Positions 7,251 through 16,464 of a stretch of DNA of 36,358 nt are shown here, in pieces. The DNA lies in IMG/VR virus record IMGVR_UViG_3300020129_000338, positions 1 through 36,358 of that record; one strand, 5' to 3'. This stretch comes from a virus. The notes beneath the pieces are model-generated. The model made no database searches, had not been told where the DNA came from, and saw only the letters and a program-made list of their open reading frames with translations. The position numbers were made by a program, and so were the translations under genes. Numbering within the stretch: the first letter of the stretch is position 1; each line of letters starts with the position of its first letter.

Positions 7251-10200
7251 TTACCCCCAGAGCCAACCGGCCCAGCCGCCAGTGCCGTCCTCAAGGCCGA
7301 TCGTCAGCCCGCCCAGCGACGGCAGGACGTGCAGAGTTGAGAACCCGCGTCCCACGACTGCCGAGAGCTGATAGATGACCGCGTAGATCGTCCCGGTCGC
7401 CGGATCGAACCCGTCGGTGGTCATCTCTGCTGCGGTGTAGGTCAGGGTCGGCGAAGACAGGGCGAGATAGGCCCGCAGATAGGTCGCTGGATCGGTCGGA
7501 TCGAAGGCCGGGGCATCATCTGCGCTCGCCAGCAAATAGACCTCATACGCCTCCGAGGCCTCGCCGAGCGGCGCAGTGTCCGTGCCGTCCTCCATCATGC
7601 CACCGACGCGGGTGCGCCGGATCCAGGTCAGCACCACATCTGGGCCAACCTGGGTGCGCTCAGCGTTGACCGGCGCATACGGCATCATGTCGCGGCCGTG
7701 GAAAGCGAATGGCTCGACGTTGGCATCGTCAGGCAACATGCCGATCGTCACCAGACGCCAGAACTCGCTGAGATTGCGCTGTCCAAGTGGGATCTGCAGC
7801 AGATCAATCAGGCCCTCGTCGAGGAACACGAAAAGCTCGCCGCTTGTATGACCAAAGGCCATGGTGTCGGTGCCACGCTGGCCACGACGCAGTGTGGAAA
7901 GTTGCCACCGCCCATCGGACAATGCCGTCGCATCCCGGTATTGAATGATCTCCACTTGGCCGTTCGATTTGATCAACGCGATCGGGTTGGCGAAGTTGGC
8001 CATATCGAGGTCGGTCACCGACGACGGGAGGAAGTTGCCACCGATGATGCCCACACGCATGACGCCGCCATGCAGCTCGTCCTGTGTCGCGAAGATCGGT
8101 GGCCAGTCCGCGGCGGCACTCTCGACATAGCCCCAGGCCATCTCGTTGGAGACCGATGATAGGGTCGTCCAGAGACTGCTGCTGGGATCCGCTTGCTGCA
8201 GCACGGCGCCTGGCCACGCTGTGAACCGAGAGAACGGCCCGCCTCCCCAGTAGCCACGGATGGCGCGACCGGCCATGTCATCGACATCCCGCAGCAACGG
8301 CGTATCGAGCAGAATGAGCTCCGACTTGCCCGCAGCGGTGATGAAGTGGGAGCCAAACCACGGCACGCCGGGATCAGCCTCCACGAGCGAGACATACTGC
8401 CCGTCCGTCTCTCCGATCAGCTTGGTCTCAAGCGAGTAGTCGACGCCCAGGCTGATGTTGCCGAGGCGAACCCGCGCGGTATAGCCGTCACTCAAGGTCA
8501 GTTGCACGGCATCAGCCGGATCGAGATAGTCGAATGCCGGCGAGAGACGCGCCGCGAACGTATGTCGCTCATTCCAGGAAGTGTAGAGCAACAGTTCGGC
8601 CATTTGCTTCGCAGGCGTGGATGTCAACACCGCTGCAAGCTGGATATCTATCTGGTTGTCGGAGAAGACCGTCGGATCGGGATTGCGGATGCGCTTTACC
8701 GCTGCGGTGTTCATTTGGTAGTCGCGCTCTTGGTCAATGTAGGTGATCGTGAGACGCATCGGCAGTTCGATCTCCTGCTGCCGTGTCTCGACATAGGGTT
8801 CGGCCGACTGTTCATCAGTACGGATCAGGTCGTCCTGCGACACGTTGGCGACGGTCGCTCCAGCGCGATGCTTAAAATGCAGCGTGTAATCAGTCTCGAC
8901 CGCATCGACGAGATATGCGCCGAGCAGAGGCGTCAGAACGTCCGTCACTGTCGCACGTTGGCTGATGACGAAGCCCTCGATCGGATCGGTCAGCGCCGAA
9001 GCGTCGAAGTCCGCGATCGTAAAGCCAGCCCGTTCGCATTGGTCAGTGACGATATCGGCGAGCGTCGTTGACGTGCTGTCCCTGCGGGCAATAAATGCCT
9101 TCGCCACGTTACCAGGCACCGAAACGCCTTCAGTGAAACCACCGAGCACGGCTTGTGTTTCGCTGTCGTAGATCTGAATGTTGCCTATGCCGATCGGCCA
9201 GCCACCCGGGGATGGGGCGGCAGGCTGGTCGACTAGGATTGCACCAGTTGCGGTGGATACCTGTGTGACACCCGAAAGAGTGAAATAGGCCATGGTGCCA
9301 TGAGTAATGCGGCTTTGCCCGCTGACCGCGGCGGCCGGCTCGGCGGGAACCTCGGTAATCCAGACGAGGCCACTTACCTCAGACCATTTCGCTACCCAGT
9401 TTTTAATGTCATTACCAGGACTGAGTTGTGTTGAGCAGAAGAAGACCAGACTGTCATCGGTCTCGTCATAAACCAGAAACAATCTAGCCGGACCGGTGAA
9501 CTGAAGGGCGGCGGGATCGAACATATCCGGAGTGAATGTCGCAGCCGTCTCGTTGCTGAAAGTGCTACCATCCAAGCGGATGCGGGTTATCCAAATATTC
9601 GGCCCGCCCCCCAAGCTTCCCCTCCATATGGCCCATGCCTCACCGAACCCTAGCCCCCATTTGCCGCTAACAAGGCCCATCGGGAAACCGGTAAAGCCGA
9701 CATCGCCATGAGCCACATGCTCAAGCCCGGGTATCGATAGAACGCCCCACTGGTGCCAAAAGCCGAGCGAGACCAAATAATCTGCCCGCTCTCCTGTCGG
9801 GGTGAAACTACTGATGCTCGCGAAGAACTCGTTATCAATGAAGCCGGTGTCCGTAAAATCAGTAGGGCTTCCGCCAAAGTCTGGGAACGCTGCAGTCTGC
9901 TTCAGCGTGTTCTGGTCGATCCGTATGATCCCGGGAGATGATACGACGTATATTGCCCCATCTGGTCCGACAAACATGCCGGGACGGAGAACACCGCCGA
10001 ACGAGTTGCCACCATCAGTGCCATCGGTGAGAACCTCGGTCATCGGCACTTCACGGAGCGTACGCAACGTCACAGCGTCAGCTACGATCAGCGTGTATGG
10101 GTTCTGCCCCTGCCAGTAGGCGAGATTGCGATCCCAGTCGATGGCCATTGCGTCCTTGGCGAGGGAGTCCGCGCCGCTGACCGGAGCATCGGCCATCGTC

Positions 10201-10877
10201 CAGGTTTGATAAGGATATAACGGCGTGAGGATCTTGGTGACTTCGCATGTGACGTTCGGCATGCGATTTCCGTAGTCGGCGAGTGGCAGGTCGTCGAACA
10301 CCAGATAGCAAGTGCCTCGATAGGCCGGCACGTTCTCGGCACCCTTATCGGCCTGGATGATGCTGTCCGGAAGCTGGTCCTCGCTGCCGGGATAAAAGCG
10401 AAACTTGAAACCTGGCGACTGGATTATCTGCGGACCGGTCGAGTCATAGATAAGCTTGCTGTCGGCCCAGATGCGAACCACGGCATCCACCGGCCCCTCG
10501 CATAGAGCGAGCGCGAACGAACTGAAGTAGGTGTAGGTCGTGCTGGTGACAGACGGGCCGCTTCCGCCCTTGCCGTGCTTCTGCGTGTTCTTCTGTTCAC
10601 GTATCGGCGTCGCCCAGATCACGTTGCCCGCAATCCGTACGCGGCCATAGATGATCGGTCTTACCGCGCCGAACGCGGAACTCGATACAGTGAGGTCATT
10701 GAGCCGCGAGCCCTCCTGCTTAACCTGTTCGGGGAACAGTTGTTGCCCAACCAGCGTGCCGACCGAGAAGCCGATCGAGGCGGCAGTTGCCAGGGCGGCG
10801 AACGTCGTAAGGCCAGCAGCCGCACCGATGCCCAAGCCGGCAACCGCTCCGATGCCAGCCACAGCGAGGACGGCCAT
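7251..10877 (-). CDS. Tail tip/baseplate megatron protein (GTA gp15-like, Phage-tail_3)
   Basis: A 1208-residue central tail-tip protein. The N-terminus is a Gly/Ala-rich hydrophobic helix (MAVLAVAGIGAVAGLGIGA), followed by LTVSSSAFGAVRPIIYGRVRIAGNVIWATP, the signature opening of the alphaproteobacterial host-specificity protein family, then TYTYFSSFALALCEGP. The middle (residues about 230-590) is beta-propeller-like. The region around 600-900 matches the Phage-tail_3 domain (ADFDASALTDPIEGFVISQRA, DQERDYQMN). Fibronectin-like strands (PDVVLTWIRRTRVGG) lie near the C-terminus. The protein closes the tail tube and carries fibres. It overlaps the NlpC/P60 gene by one base (TGATG) and follows the GTA-type order gp12-gp13-gp14-gp15. 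Confidence 0.85.
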   Translation of the reverse strand: MAVLAVAGIGAVAGLGIGAAAGLTTFAALATAASIGFSVGTLVGQQLFPEQVKQEGSRLNDLTVSSSAFGAVRPIIYGRVRIAGNVIWATPIREQKNTQKHGKGGSGPSVTSTTYTYFSSFALALCEGPVDAVVRIWADSKLIYDSTGPQIIQSPGFKFRFYPGSEDQLPDSIIQADKGAENVPAYRGTCYLVFDDLPLADYGNRMPNVTCEVTKILTPLYPYQTWTMADAPVSGADSLAKDAMAIDWDRNLAYWQGQNPYTLIVADAVTLRTLREVPMTEVLTDGTDGGNSFGGVLRPGMFVGPDGAIYVVSSPGIIRIDQNTLKQTAAFPDFGGSPTDFTDTGFIDNEFFASISSFTPTGERADYLVSLGFWHQWGVLSIPGLEHVAHGDVGFTGFPMGLVSGKWGLGFGEAWAIWRGSLGGGPNIWITRIRLDGSTFSNETAATFTPDMFDPAALQFTGPARLFLVYDETDDSLVFFCSTQLSPGNDIKNWVAKWSEVSGLVWITEVPAEPAAAVSGQSRITHGTMAYFTLSGVTQVSTATGAILVDQPAAPSPGGWPIGIGNIQIYDSETQAVLGGFTEGVSVPGNVAKAFIARRDSTSTTLADIVTDQCERAGFTIADFDASALTDPIEGFVISQRATVTDVLTPLLGAYLVDAVETDYTLHFKHRAGATVANVSQDDLIRTDEQSAEPYVETRQQEIELPMRLTITYIDQERDYQMNTAAVKRIRNPDPTVFSDNQIDIQLAAVLTSTPAKQMAELLLYTSWNERHTFAARLSPAFDYLDPADAVQLTLSDGYTARVRLGNISLGVDYSLETKLIGETDGQYVSLVEADPGVPWFGSHFITAAGKSELILLDTPLLRDVDDMAGRAIRGYWGGGPFSRFTAWPGAVLQQADPSSSLWTTLSSVSNEMAWGYVESAAADWPPIFATQDELHGGVMRVGIIGGNFLPSSVTDLDMANFANPIALIKSNGQVEIIQYRDATALSDGRWQLSTLRRGQRGTDTMAFGHTSGELFVFLDEGLIDLLQIPLGQRNLSEFWRLVTIGMLPDDANVEPFAFHGRDMMPYAPVNAERTQVGPDVVLTWIRRTRVGGMMEDGTDTAPLGEASEAYEVYLLASADDAPAFDPTDPATYLRAYLALSSPTLTYTAAEMTTDGFDPATGTIYAVIYQLSAVVGRGFSTLHVLPSLGGLTIGLEDGTGGWAGWLWG

Positions 10878-11299
10878 CAGTCAATGCCTGGCATCTGTAT
10901 CGCGGCGACCCACTTCTGCTGCCACTCGTTGATCACCGGCTCCTCGATCACCTTGCGACGGGTCGCATGCGCGTGGACCATGAGCATCAGATCGCCGTTG
11001 CGCGCAGTGATGATGCCGACATGACAGGGTGACTTTGCGTCCTTGAACAACAGCAGGTCCGCCGGTCTTGCCTTGAGAATTCCGACGCGCGCGCCGCCGG
11101 CGTGGAAGAAGTGGGACATGAATGTTCCGTCCGGTTCGCGCGGGTAGCCGCTGATGTCGTAGTCGCCGATGCCAAGAGCCCTGCGCACCACCACCACCAG
11201 CCCAATGCAATCAATACCGTGCCGGTTGCGACCTTGATGAACCCAGCGCACGTCCGCCCAGGATCGTGCTTCGGCGACCACTGTCTCGCGCGCCACCAT
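10877..11299 (-). CDS. NlpC/P60 family tail peptidase (GTA gp14-like)
   Basis: A 140-residue protein with the NlpC/P60 catalytic set: Cys in HGIDCIGLVVVV near residue 30 and His in CHVGIITARNG near residue 90, with a further His-rich strand MVHAHAT. Family members cleave peptidoglycan stem peptides and help the tail cross the wall. The position between the hub gene and the megatron gene is conserved in GTAs and related phages. The ATG at 11299 lies 8 bases after the upstream stop and puts the catalytic Cys at the usual distance from the N-terminus; a longer open frame upstream reads through the hub gene and is spurious. Confidence 0.85.
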   Translation of the reverse strand: MVARETVVAEARSWADVRWVHQGRNRHGIDCIGLVVVVRRALGIGDYDISGYPREPDGTFMSHFFHAGGARVGILKARPADLLLFKDAKSPCHVGIITARNGDLMLMVHAHATRRKVIEEPVINEWQQKWVAAIQMPGID

Positions 11300-11307
11300 C
11301 GCCGTCT

Positions 11308-12174
11308 TCAGGCTACTGCCGCATTCGGCGTCTGGATGATTGCGTCGAACCCGGGGATGAAGTCCTCGGCGCGACGGTTGATGATGTTGTCGAACTTGTC
11401 GCGGCATGTGTCGTGGCGCTTGTCACACCCCGCATAAAGGCGACAAGTGTCACCGACGGTGATCGGCCTGGGCATCGGCACATACAGCTCGAGCCCGTTC
11501 GTCGATTGCACCCAGAACTTGATCTCCATCGATCGCCCGTTGTTCTCGCCACTTGTCCATGTCAGCGCGCCACCGGCGAACCAGCCGTCGACTGCGCGAG
11601 GCTCAGTGAGATCGAGAGCCAGGCTCCGATTGTCGGCGCCGACATCTGTCACCGTCGCCGTCACGGTGAAAGCGCTCAGATCCACCTTGCATTTGCTGTC
11701 ACCCAGATCGGCCCTGCATTCCGGCGTGTACACGTCGCCCACCTTGGCCACGAGGCGCTGCACCATGCCGCGTAGTTCGCCCTGGAACGTCCCGGCTGGC
11801 GTGGTCGATATCTCCCCCAGCGTGCCTCTGCGCAGCCGCATGATGCCCTGCGAGAGGTCGGCCCAGTTGACGGTGAAGAGGAAGATCTCGGCGAAGTCGA
11901 ACAACCCCGACCGGAGGTCGTCGGCGATCAGCGTCTCGGAATCGAGGATGCCGGTCACCTCGAGGTTGTCGACTGCGAGCGAACTGTCTGCCGTCAGTGC
12001 GGTCTGTTGATAGCCGATCGCCGATAGATAGGTGTCGCCTGAAATCACCAGATCCTGGTCGTGGTCGGTGAAGAAGAAGCTCTGGCCATCGCGCCTGACC
12101 AACTGCCAGCAATTCGCCTTGCTGGTGACCTCCTGGGCGAGATGCGCCTTCAACGCCGGCGTGATTGTCTTCAT
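11308..12174 (-). CDS. Tail hub protein, DUF2163 (GTA gp13-like) with Cys cluster
   Basis: A 288-residue protein. Residues 1-150 match the DUF2163 domain (MKTITPALKAHLAQEVTSKANCW, ITGILDSETL-like strand, LRSGLFDFAEIFLFTVNW). The C-terminal region has YTPECRADLGDSKCKVDL and then CRLYAGCDKRHDTCRDKFDN. This series of cysteines is conserved in the family, and the hub of the Rhodobacter capsulatus GTA has been described as holding an iron-sulphur cluster. A similar cluster is inferred here. The ATG overlaps the previous stop in ATGA. Confidence 0.87.
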   Translation of the reverse strand: MKTITPALKAHLAQEVTSKANCWQLVRRDGQSFFFTDHDQDLVISGDTYLSAIGYQQTALTADSSLAVDNLEVTGILDSETLIADDLRSGLFDFAEIFLFTVNWADLSQGIMRLRRGTLGEISTTPAGTFQGELRGMVQRLVAKVGDVYTPECRADLGDSKCKVDLSAFTVTATVTDVGADNRSLALDLTEPRAVDGWFAGGALTWTSGENNGRSMEIKFWVQSTNGLELYVPMPRPITVGDTCRLYAGCDKRHDTCRDKFDNIINRRAEDFIPGFDAIIQTPNAAVA

Positions 12175-12827
12175 AGCTTCAGCCCTACGACCGGGATGCT
12201 ATCCCACTTGATGAGTTCATTGCCATTGAGCGTGAGGTTCTGCGTGTCGGTGTCGAACCGCACGGGCACGTCGAACTCGAGGAAGCCGCTGATCTCGTGC
12301 CCAGTCGTCGAGTAGATTGCTGACGACAGGGTGACGACGCCGGTATTGACGCTGATCGTGTAATCCGTCGGAGCAGTCATCGGCGTGGCGTTGTTGAATA
12401 GGTTGACCGTCCCAGCCACGACCTTGACGATCTTCCGGTTGAATGGGTTGCCGGCCGCGTCGGTATAGACCTTATAGATCTGGAATGAGTGCGTCGTGCC
12501 GCCGTCGGTCACGAAGAACACTGGGATCGGATCGAGATCCCCGGGCGTCTTGTCCCAGAATGGCAGTCGGTAATCGCCCCAGTCCTTGAACCGGAAGCCG
12601 ATCGCTCGGCCGCGCCTGGCATAAAAGAACTTCTGATACGCCCGCGCATCCTCGGCCGTCTTGATGCCCGTGGACACGTCATATGTCGGCCGTTCCCTCG
12701 ACCAGTTGATGTTGCGTTGCTCGGCGCCTGAACTCAGCGTCAGAATGGTCGTGTTGAAGGCCGGCCCACCCTGAGCACCAGCCGATATGTTGGGCGGGAA
12801 TTGCACCTCATCGAACGAAGCTGGCAC
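12171..12827 (-). CDS. Distal tail protein, DUF2460 (GTA gp12-like)
   Basis: A 218-residue protein matching DUF2460: SFDEVQFPPNISAGAQGGPAF at the N-terminus, the diagnostic RNINWSRERPTYDVSTGIKT, FYARRGRAIGFRFKDWGDY, and YTISVNTGVVTLSSAI. It forms the ring linking tail tube and hub. The start is GTG at 12827, just after the tape measure stop, with GAGGAA about 8 bases upstream. Its order between tape measure and DUF2163 is the canonical GTA/siphophage order. Confidence 0.88.
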   Translation of the reverse strand: MPASFDEVQFPPNISAGAQGGPAFNTTILTLSSGAEQRNINWSRERPTYDVSTGIKTAEDARAYQKFFYARRGRAIGFRFKDWGDYRLPFWDKTPGDLDPIPVFFVTDGGTTHSFQIYKVYTDAAGNPFNRKIVKVVAGTVNLFNNATPMTAPTDYTISVNTGVVTLSSAIYSTTGHEISGFLEFDVPVRFDTDTQNLTLNGNELIKWDSIPVVGLKL

Positions 12828-12828
12828 C

Positions 12829-15800
12829 TCAACGGTTCCTCATCTTCGCCTTGGTCATCTGGTCGCTCATAATCCCGGCGATCTGCGGCAGTGAGCGGCG
12901 GAAGCTGTTCACCGCCTCTGGCGTCGAGTTCCTGGCGTCGATGCTGATGGAGACCGTGTCGCCACCACCGCCCGCAGCGGCTTGCACTTGCTGTTGCTGC
13001 CGCTCCGTCAGTACGCGCTCGCCCCGTTGCAGGATCGCCGCGAACTCGTTTCCGCCGAGACCGCCGTGGAAGCGCGGCAGACCGGCAATCATCGCCGTGG
13101 GGAAAAGCGACATCGGCAGGTTGTCGTTGGAACCCACGATGCCGCCCGCGTGGTGCGCCGGGAGAGGGGTGAACAGCGGTGGCAGTCCGCCGGCGCCCTG
13201 TAATGCCGCGCCGCCAGGCGTGAGGCCCGAGATGTCCCCTACGGCGCCATACAGGCCTGGGTCATAGCTGGCGCTGCCGACACCACCGCCGATCAAGCCG
13301 ATCCCCTTCAAGGCAAGCCCAATGAGCGACCCGGCGAAGCCGCCGCTGCTATCGGAGCTCGTCGAGGATCCCGGCGTCGTCTTGTTCAGTGTGTCGAAGA
13401 CGTCGGTGATGGTCGAACGGTTGCCGCCGAAGAGGTTGTTCAGAATTGGATTGAGCACGGCCAGCTTCAGGAAGGCCTGCAACACTTGTTGCGCTACGCT
13501 TGTCATGATGTTGCGCCAGTTGACCGCCGCGCCCTGGCCCTGGAGGAGCGCCTGGGTGATCGAATTGCCGATCGTGTCGAAGGCGCTTTCGAACGCGCCA
13601 CTGATGGCGGCGAGCGCGTTCTGCTGGCGCTGGAGTTCCAGCGTAGCCGCAGCTATCGCATCGGCCTCCTGCACGTATTTCTGGCGCACTTCCTCGCTGA
13701 CGTTTGGCAGCAGGCGCTTCGCATCCATCTCGTCCTTCAGGTGGGCGAGGTACAGGGTGCGCTGTGTATTGTTCTCAAGGAGCGTATCGGTCTCAGCCTG
13801 GATTGTGGTGAGCGTGTCCTTGTTCTGGAGCGACTGCTGTGCGGCGGCCGTTCCCTGCGCCGACGCTGCTCGCTGCAGGTTCTGCTGGGTCAGGCTCTCG
13901 ATCGCAGCCTGCCGCTGAGTGCCGGCCGGGAATAGCTTGATCGCGTCGTTGTAGGCCTGGGTCGCGGCCGTCGCCTTCGCGACAGCAGCATAGCCCTCAC
14001 CATAGGCGACAGTGAGCGCGTCTTGCTGCGCGATCTGCAGCTCGGTGTCATGAGTGAGTTGCTTATAGGCACCAGACTGCTGCTCAAGAACCGCGTTGAT
14101 CACCTGGCTGCGCTCTGCTTCGCTCGCGGTGTCGGGATGCTGCTTGTTGAGTTCATTCAGTTGCTGCAGCGCTTCGGCAAGCTTGCGATCACCCTCGGTG
14201 ACGATCTGAGCTGTCTCGGCTTGCTGCTTCAGGTTCTTGATGAATTCCTGCTGCGGGCTGATCGCTTGATACTGCTGCCCCTGCAGAGCCAGCAGCCCGG
14301 CACTGTATTTGGCGACGCTGGCATAGTCCCCGGTGGTGAAGCTCAGCGCCAGCGCCTGCTGAAGCACCTTCTGCTGGCCGGCGATCGTGTTCTGCTTGTC
14401 GCCGAGCAGACCGAGGCCTTTGGTGTATTCCTGCGCCTGCTTGAGTATTTCGCGATATGCATCTGGTGTCGTGAGGCCAGCAGCAGCGACCTCGGCGGGG
14501 GTCTTGGCTGTGGGGGCGACCGGCACGGTCGGGACAGCGCCTGGAGGCGCCACGAACGCCTGCGTGGCATTGGTCGGGCCCTGGACGCCGCCGCTCTCCA
14601 CCGTGGCGATCCGCTTGCCCAGCGCGATCAGGTTTGGTGGCAGGTTCAGAACCTTGCCCCAATAGTCGATCATCGCAGAAGTTTCCGTTGGCAGCTTGCT
14701 GACGTCGGCACCAGCCACCTTCTCCGAGTAAGCAGTCGCTGCGCCCGACATGACGTTGCCGTGGGGGCCCGTCAGATATGCTCGCGTGACGCCCTCTTCG
14801 GTGCCGCCAGGGAAGTTCTGCATCTGGGCAGCGAGCTGCTGGATGTATTGCAGACCGCCCTTGACGTTCTCGGTGGGAATGAACGGATTGACACCGAGGC
14901 CCGCGGCCGTGCCAGGCATCAGTTGCATGATGCCCGCGGCGCCGGCGCTGCTCAGCACGGTCGGGACTGCGCCGGGCGCTGCCAGCAGCTTCTGCTGGTC
15001 GGTGGAAAGGAATGGCGTGAAGTTGCCGGTCGCGGTCGCGATGTTCCCCCTGCCCGCGAGATGGTCGAAGAAGCGCTGAAGATACGGGATCATCGAGGCT
15101 GTGAAGTTGATCACTGCGGCCGCCGCATTGGTCATAGCCGTTCCGATAGTGTCGGCGAACGAGCGGCCGGCCTGTCCTGTTTTTGTGAATGCGTCCTCGA
15201 GCTTCTTCAACGCCGTCTGCAGTGGCGTCTGGTTGTCGGTGACATTTGCTGTTTCGCGTGCAAGCGCCTTCATCAGTTCGGCGGCGGCGCCAGCATAGTT
15301 GCCAGCGTCCTGCATCCGCTTGGCATTATCGACCAGTACTTGGTTGAGGCCTTTGAGATGGTTCTGATCGAGGAGCTGCTGCATAACGCCAGCAGGATCT
15401 CGCATCGCATCGCCCATGCGTTTCCAATTGGGCGTCGTCTCGCCAAGCACCTTGGATAGGTCGGCGAAGACCTGCACGATCGCCTTGCCCTGATCCAAGG
15501 TTCCCGTGAACCCTCCCTGAAACAGGGTCTGCGATGCCTCTCTGGATTGCGCAGTCGACAATGTCGTCGTGGCGGCGAGGCTCTTTGCGAGCTGCTCCGC
15601 CGCCGCGGAAGCAGCGAGATAGTCATCACGCACGCCAGACAGCACGTTCCGCGTCGCCTCGAGCCGCCGGGCCGTCGACTCCGCCATGGCTCCGAGCGCG
15701 GCCAAGGCGACAGTGGCGGCGGCGAAGATCGTCACCAGAGGATTGGCGGCGATCCAGCGTCCGACGGACGCGAACATGCTGCCGACGCCAGCCGCCAGGG

Positions 15801-16464
15801 TCTTGAACCCCGTTCCAGTCGCCAGCGCCACGTCGACGACCTGATGCGCCTGGCCGATGAAAGCCTGCAGGAACGGCTGACCAGCCTGCAACGATGAGAA
15901 GAATTGAACCGTTTGCACACCGAGCTGCTGCGTGGCGAAACGCGCATTGTAGACACTGTCGCCGACGGTCTTGGTGCCAGTGGCCAGGTTCTTCTGCGCG
16001 ACGGTCAGCCGGTCGGCCGCCTGCGCTGCCATCTCGAGGGCCCGCGTCTGCACGGCACCGCTCGTCTTCGCCGCAATGTCGTTGAGGACGTCCAGTTGTC
16101 TCGCCGCGCGCTGCACCGCTCCCACCAGCGGATCCCAGGAGCGCGCATACCGGTCGAGAAGGGCCTGCTGCTGCACCGTGCTTTTGACGATACGATCGTT
16201 CGACGTGACCACCGCGTCGGCGCCGGCCTTGGCTGCGGCCGCCTCGACCACGGCCTGATCTTTCGCCCCGCTGGCGCCTCGGGCGCGTGCCGCGGCCTTC
16301 TTCACCTCCGCCGCATCGACGCCAGTCGCTGACTTCTCCGCGGCCGCCTGGACGGCTTGTTCGGCGGCAATGACCTTCTGGCTAGACGCAACAAAATCAG
16401 CGGCGCCCTTCTGAGCGCCGCTGGCATCGAAGATTAGGGCAGTTTTCGCCGTTTCGTCAGCCAA
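12829..16464 (-). CDS. Tape measure protein with a rearranged lytic transglycosylase domain
   Basis: A 1211-residue protein, mostly Ala/Gln-rich helix. The N-terminal 220 residues are coiled coil; a hydrophobic stretch near 230-260 (ANPLVTIFAAATVALAALG) could enter the membrane. A lytic transglycosylase (SLT) region spans about 500-630. The GAAGIMQLMPGTA motif (Met513-Gln514) and the following NVKGGLQYI come first, while the segment that normally precedes them, LPPNLIALGKRIATVESGG with Glu623, comes about 110 residues later. The C-terminus (GGNEFAAILQRGERVLTERQQQQV) is typical of the family. TTG at 16464 is chosen because GGAAGG lies 9 bases upstream; it overlaps the chaperone frame by 8 bases. 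An alternative GTG at 16500 lacks a site. Confidence 0.88.
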   Translation of the reverse strand: MADETAKTALIFDASGAQKGAADFVASSQKVIAAEQAVQAAAEKSATGVDAAEVKKAAARARGASGAKDQAVVEAAAAKAGADAVVTSNDRIVKSTVQQQALLDRYARSWDPLVGAVQRAARQLDVLNDIAAKTSGAVQTRALEMAAQAADRLTVAQKNLATGTKTVGDSVYNARFATQQLGVQTVQFFSSLQAGQPFLQAFIGQAHQVVDVALATGTGFKTLAAGVGSMFASVGRWIAANPLVTIFAAATVALAALGAMAESTARRLEATRNVLSGVRDDYLAASAAAEQLAKSLAATTTLSTAQSREASQTLFQGGFTGTLDQGKAIVQVFADLSKVLGETTPNWKRMGDAMRDPAGVMQQLLDQNHLKGLNQVLVDNAKRMQDAGNYAGAAAELMKALARETANVTDNQTPLQTALKKLEDAFTKTGQAGRSFADTIGTAMTNAAAAVINFTASMIPYLQRFFDHLAGRGNIATATGNFTPFLSTDQQKLLAAPGAVPTVLSSAGAAGIMQLMPGTAAGLGVNPFIPTENVKGGLQYIQQLAAQMQNFPGGTEEGVTRAYLTGPHGNVMSGAATAYSEKVAGADVSKLPTETSAMIDYWGKVLNLPPNLIALGKRIATVESGGVQGPTNATQAFVAPPGAVPTVPVAPTAKTPAEVAAAGLTTPDAYREILKQAQEYTKGLGLLGDKQNTIAGQQKVLQQALALSFTTGDYASVAKYSAGLLALQGQQYQAISPQQEFIKNLKQQAETAQIVTEGDRKLAEALQQLNELNKQHPDTASEAERSQVINAVLEQQSGAYKQLTHDTELQIAQQDALTVAYGEGYAAVAKATAATQAYNDAIKLFPAGTQRQAAIESLTQQNLQRAASAQGTAAAQQSLQNKDTLTTIQAETDTLLENNTQRTLYLAHLKDEMDAKRLLPNVSEEVRQKYVQEADAIAAATLELQRQQNALAAISGAFESAFDTIGNSITQALLQGQGAAVNWRNIMTSVAQQVLQAFLKLAVLNPILNNLFGGNRSTITDVFDTLNKTTPGSSTSSDSSGGFAGSLIGLALKGIGLIGGGVGSASYDPGLYGAVGDISGLTPGGAALQGAGGLPPLFTPLPAHHAGGIVGSNDNLPMSLFPTAMIAGLPRFHGGLGGNEFAAILQRGERVLTERQQQQVQAAAGGGGDTVSISIDARNSTPEAVNSFRRSLPQIAGIMSDQMTKAKMRNR

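Noticed and set aside
13486-13935. Plus-strand frame opposite the tape measure
   Set aside because: Arg/Leu-rich antisense of helical Ala/Gln codons, no motifs.
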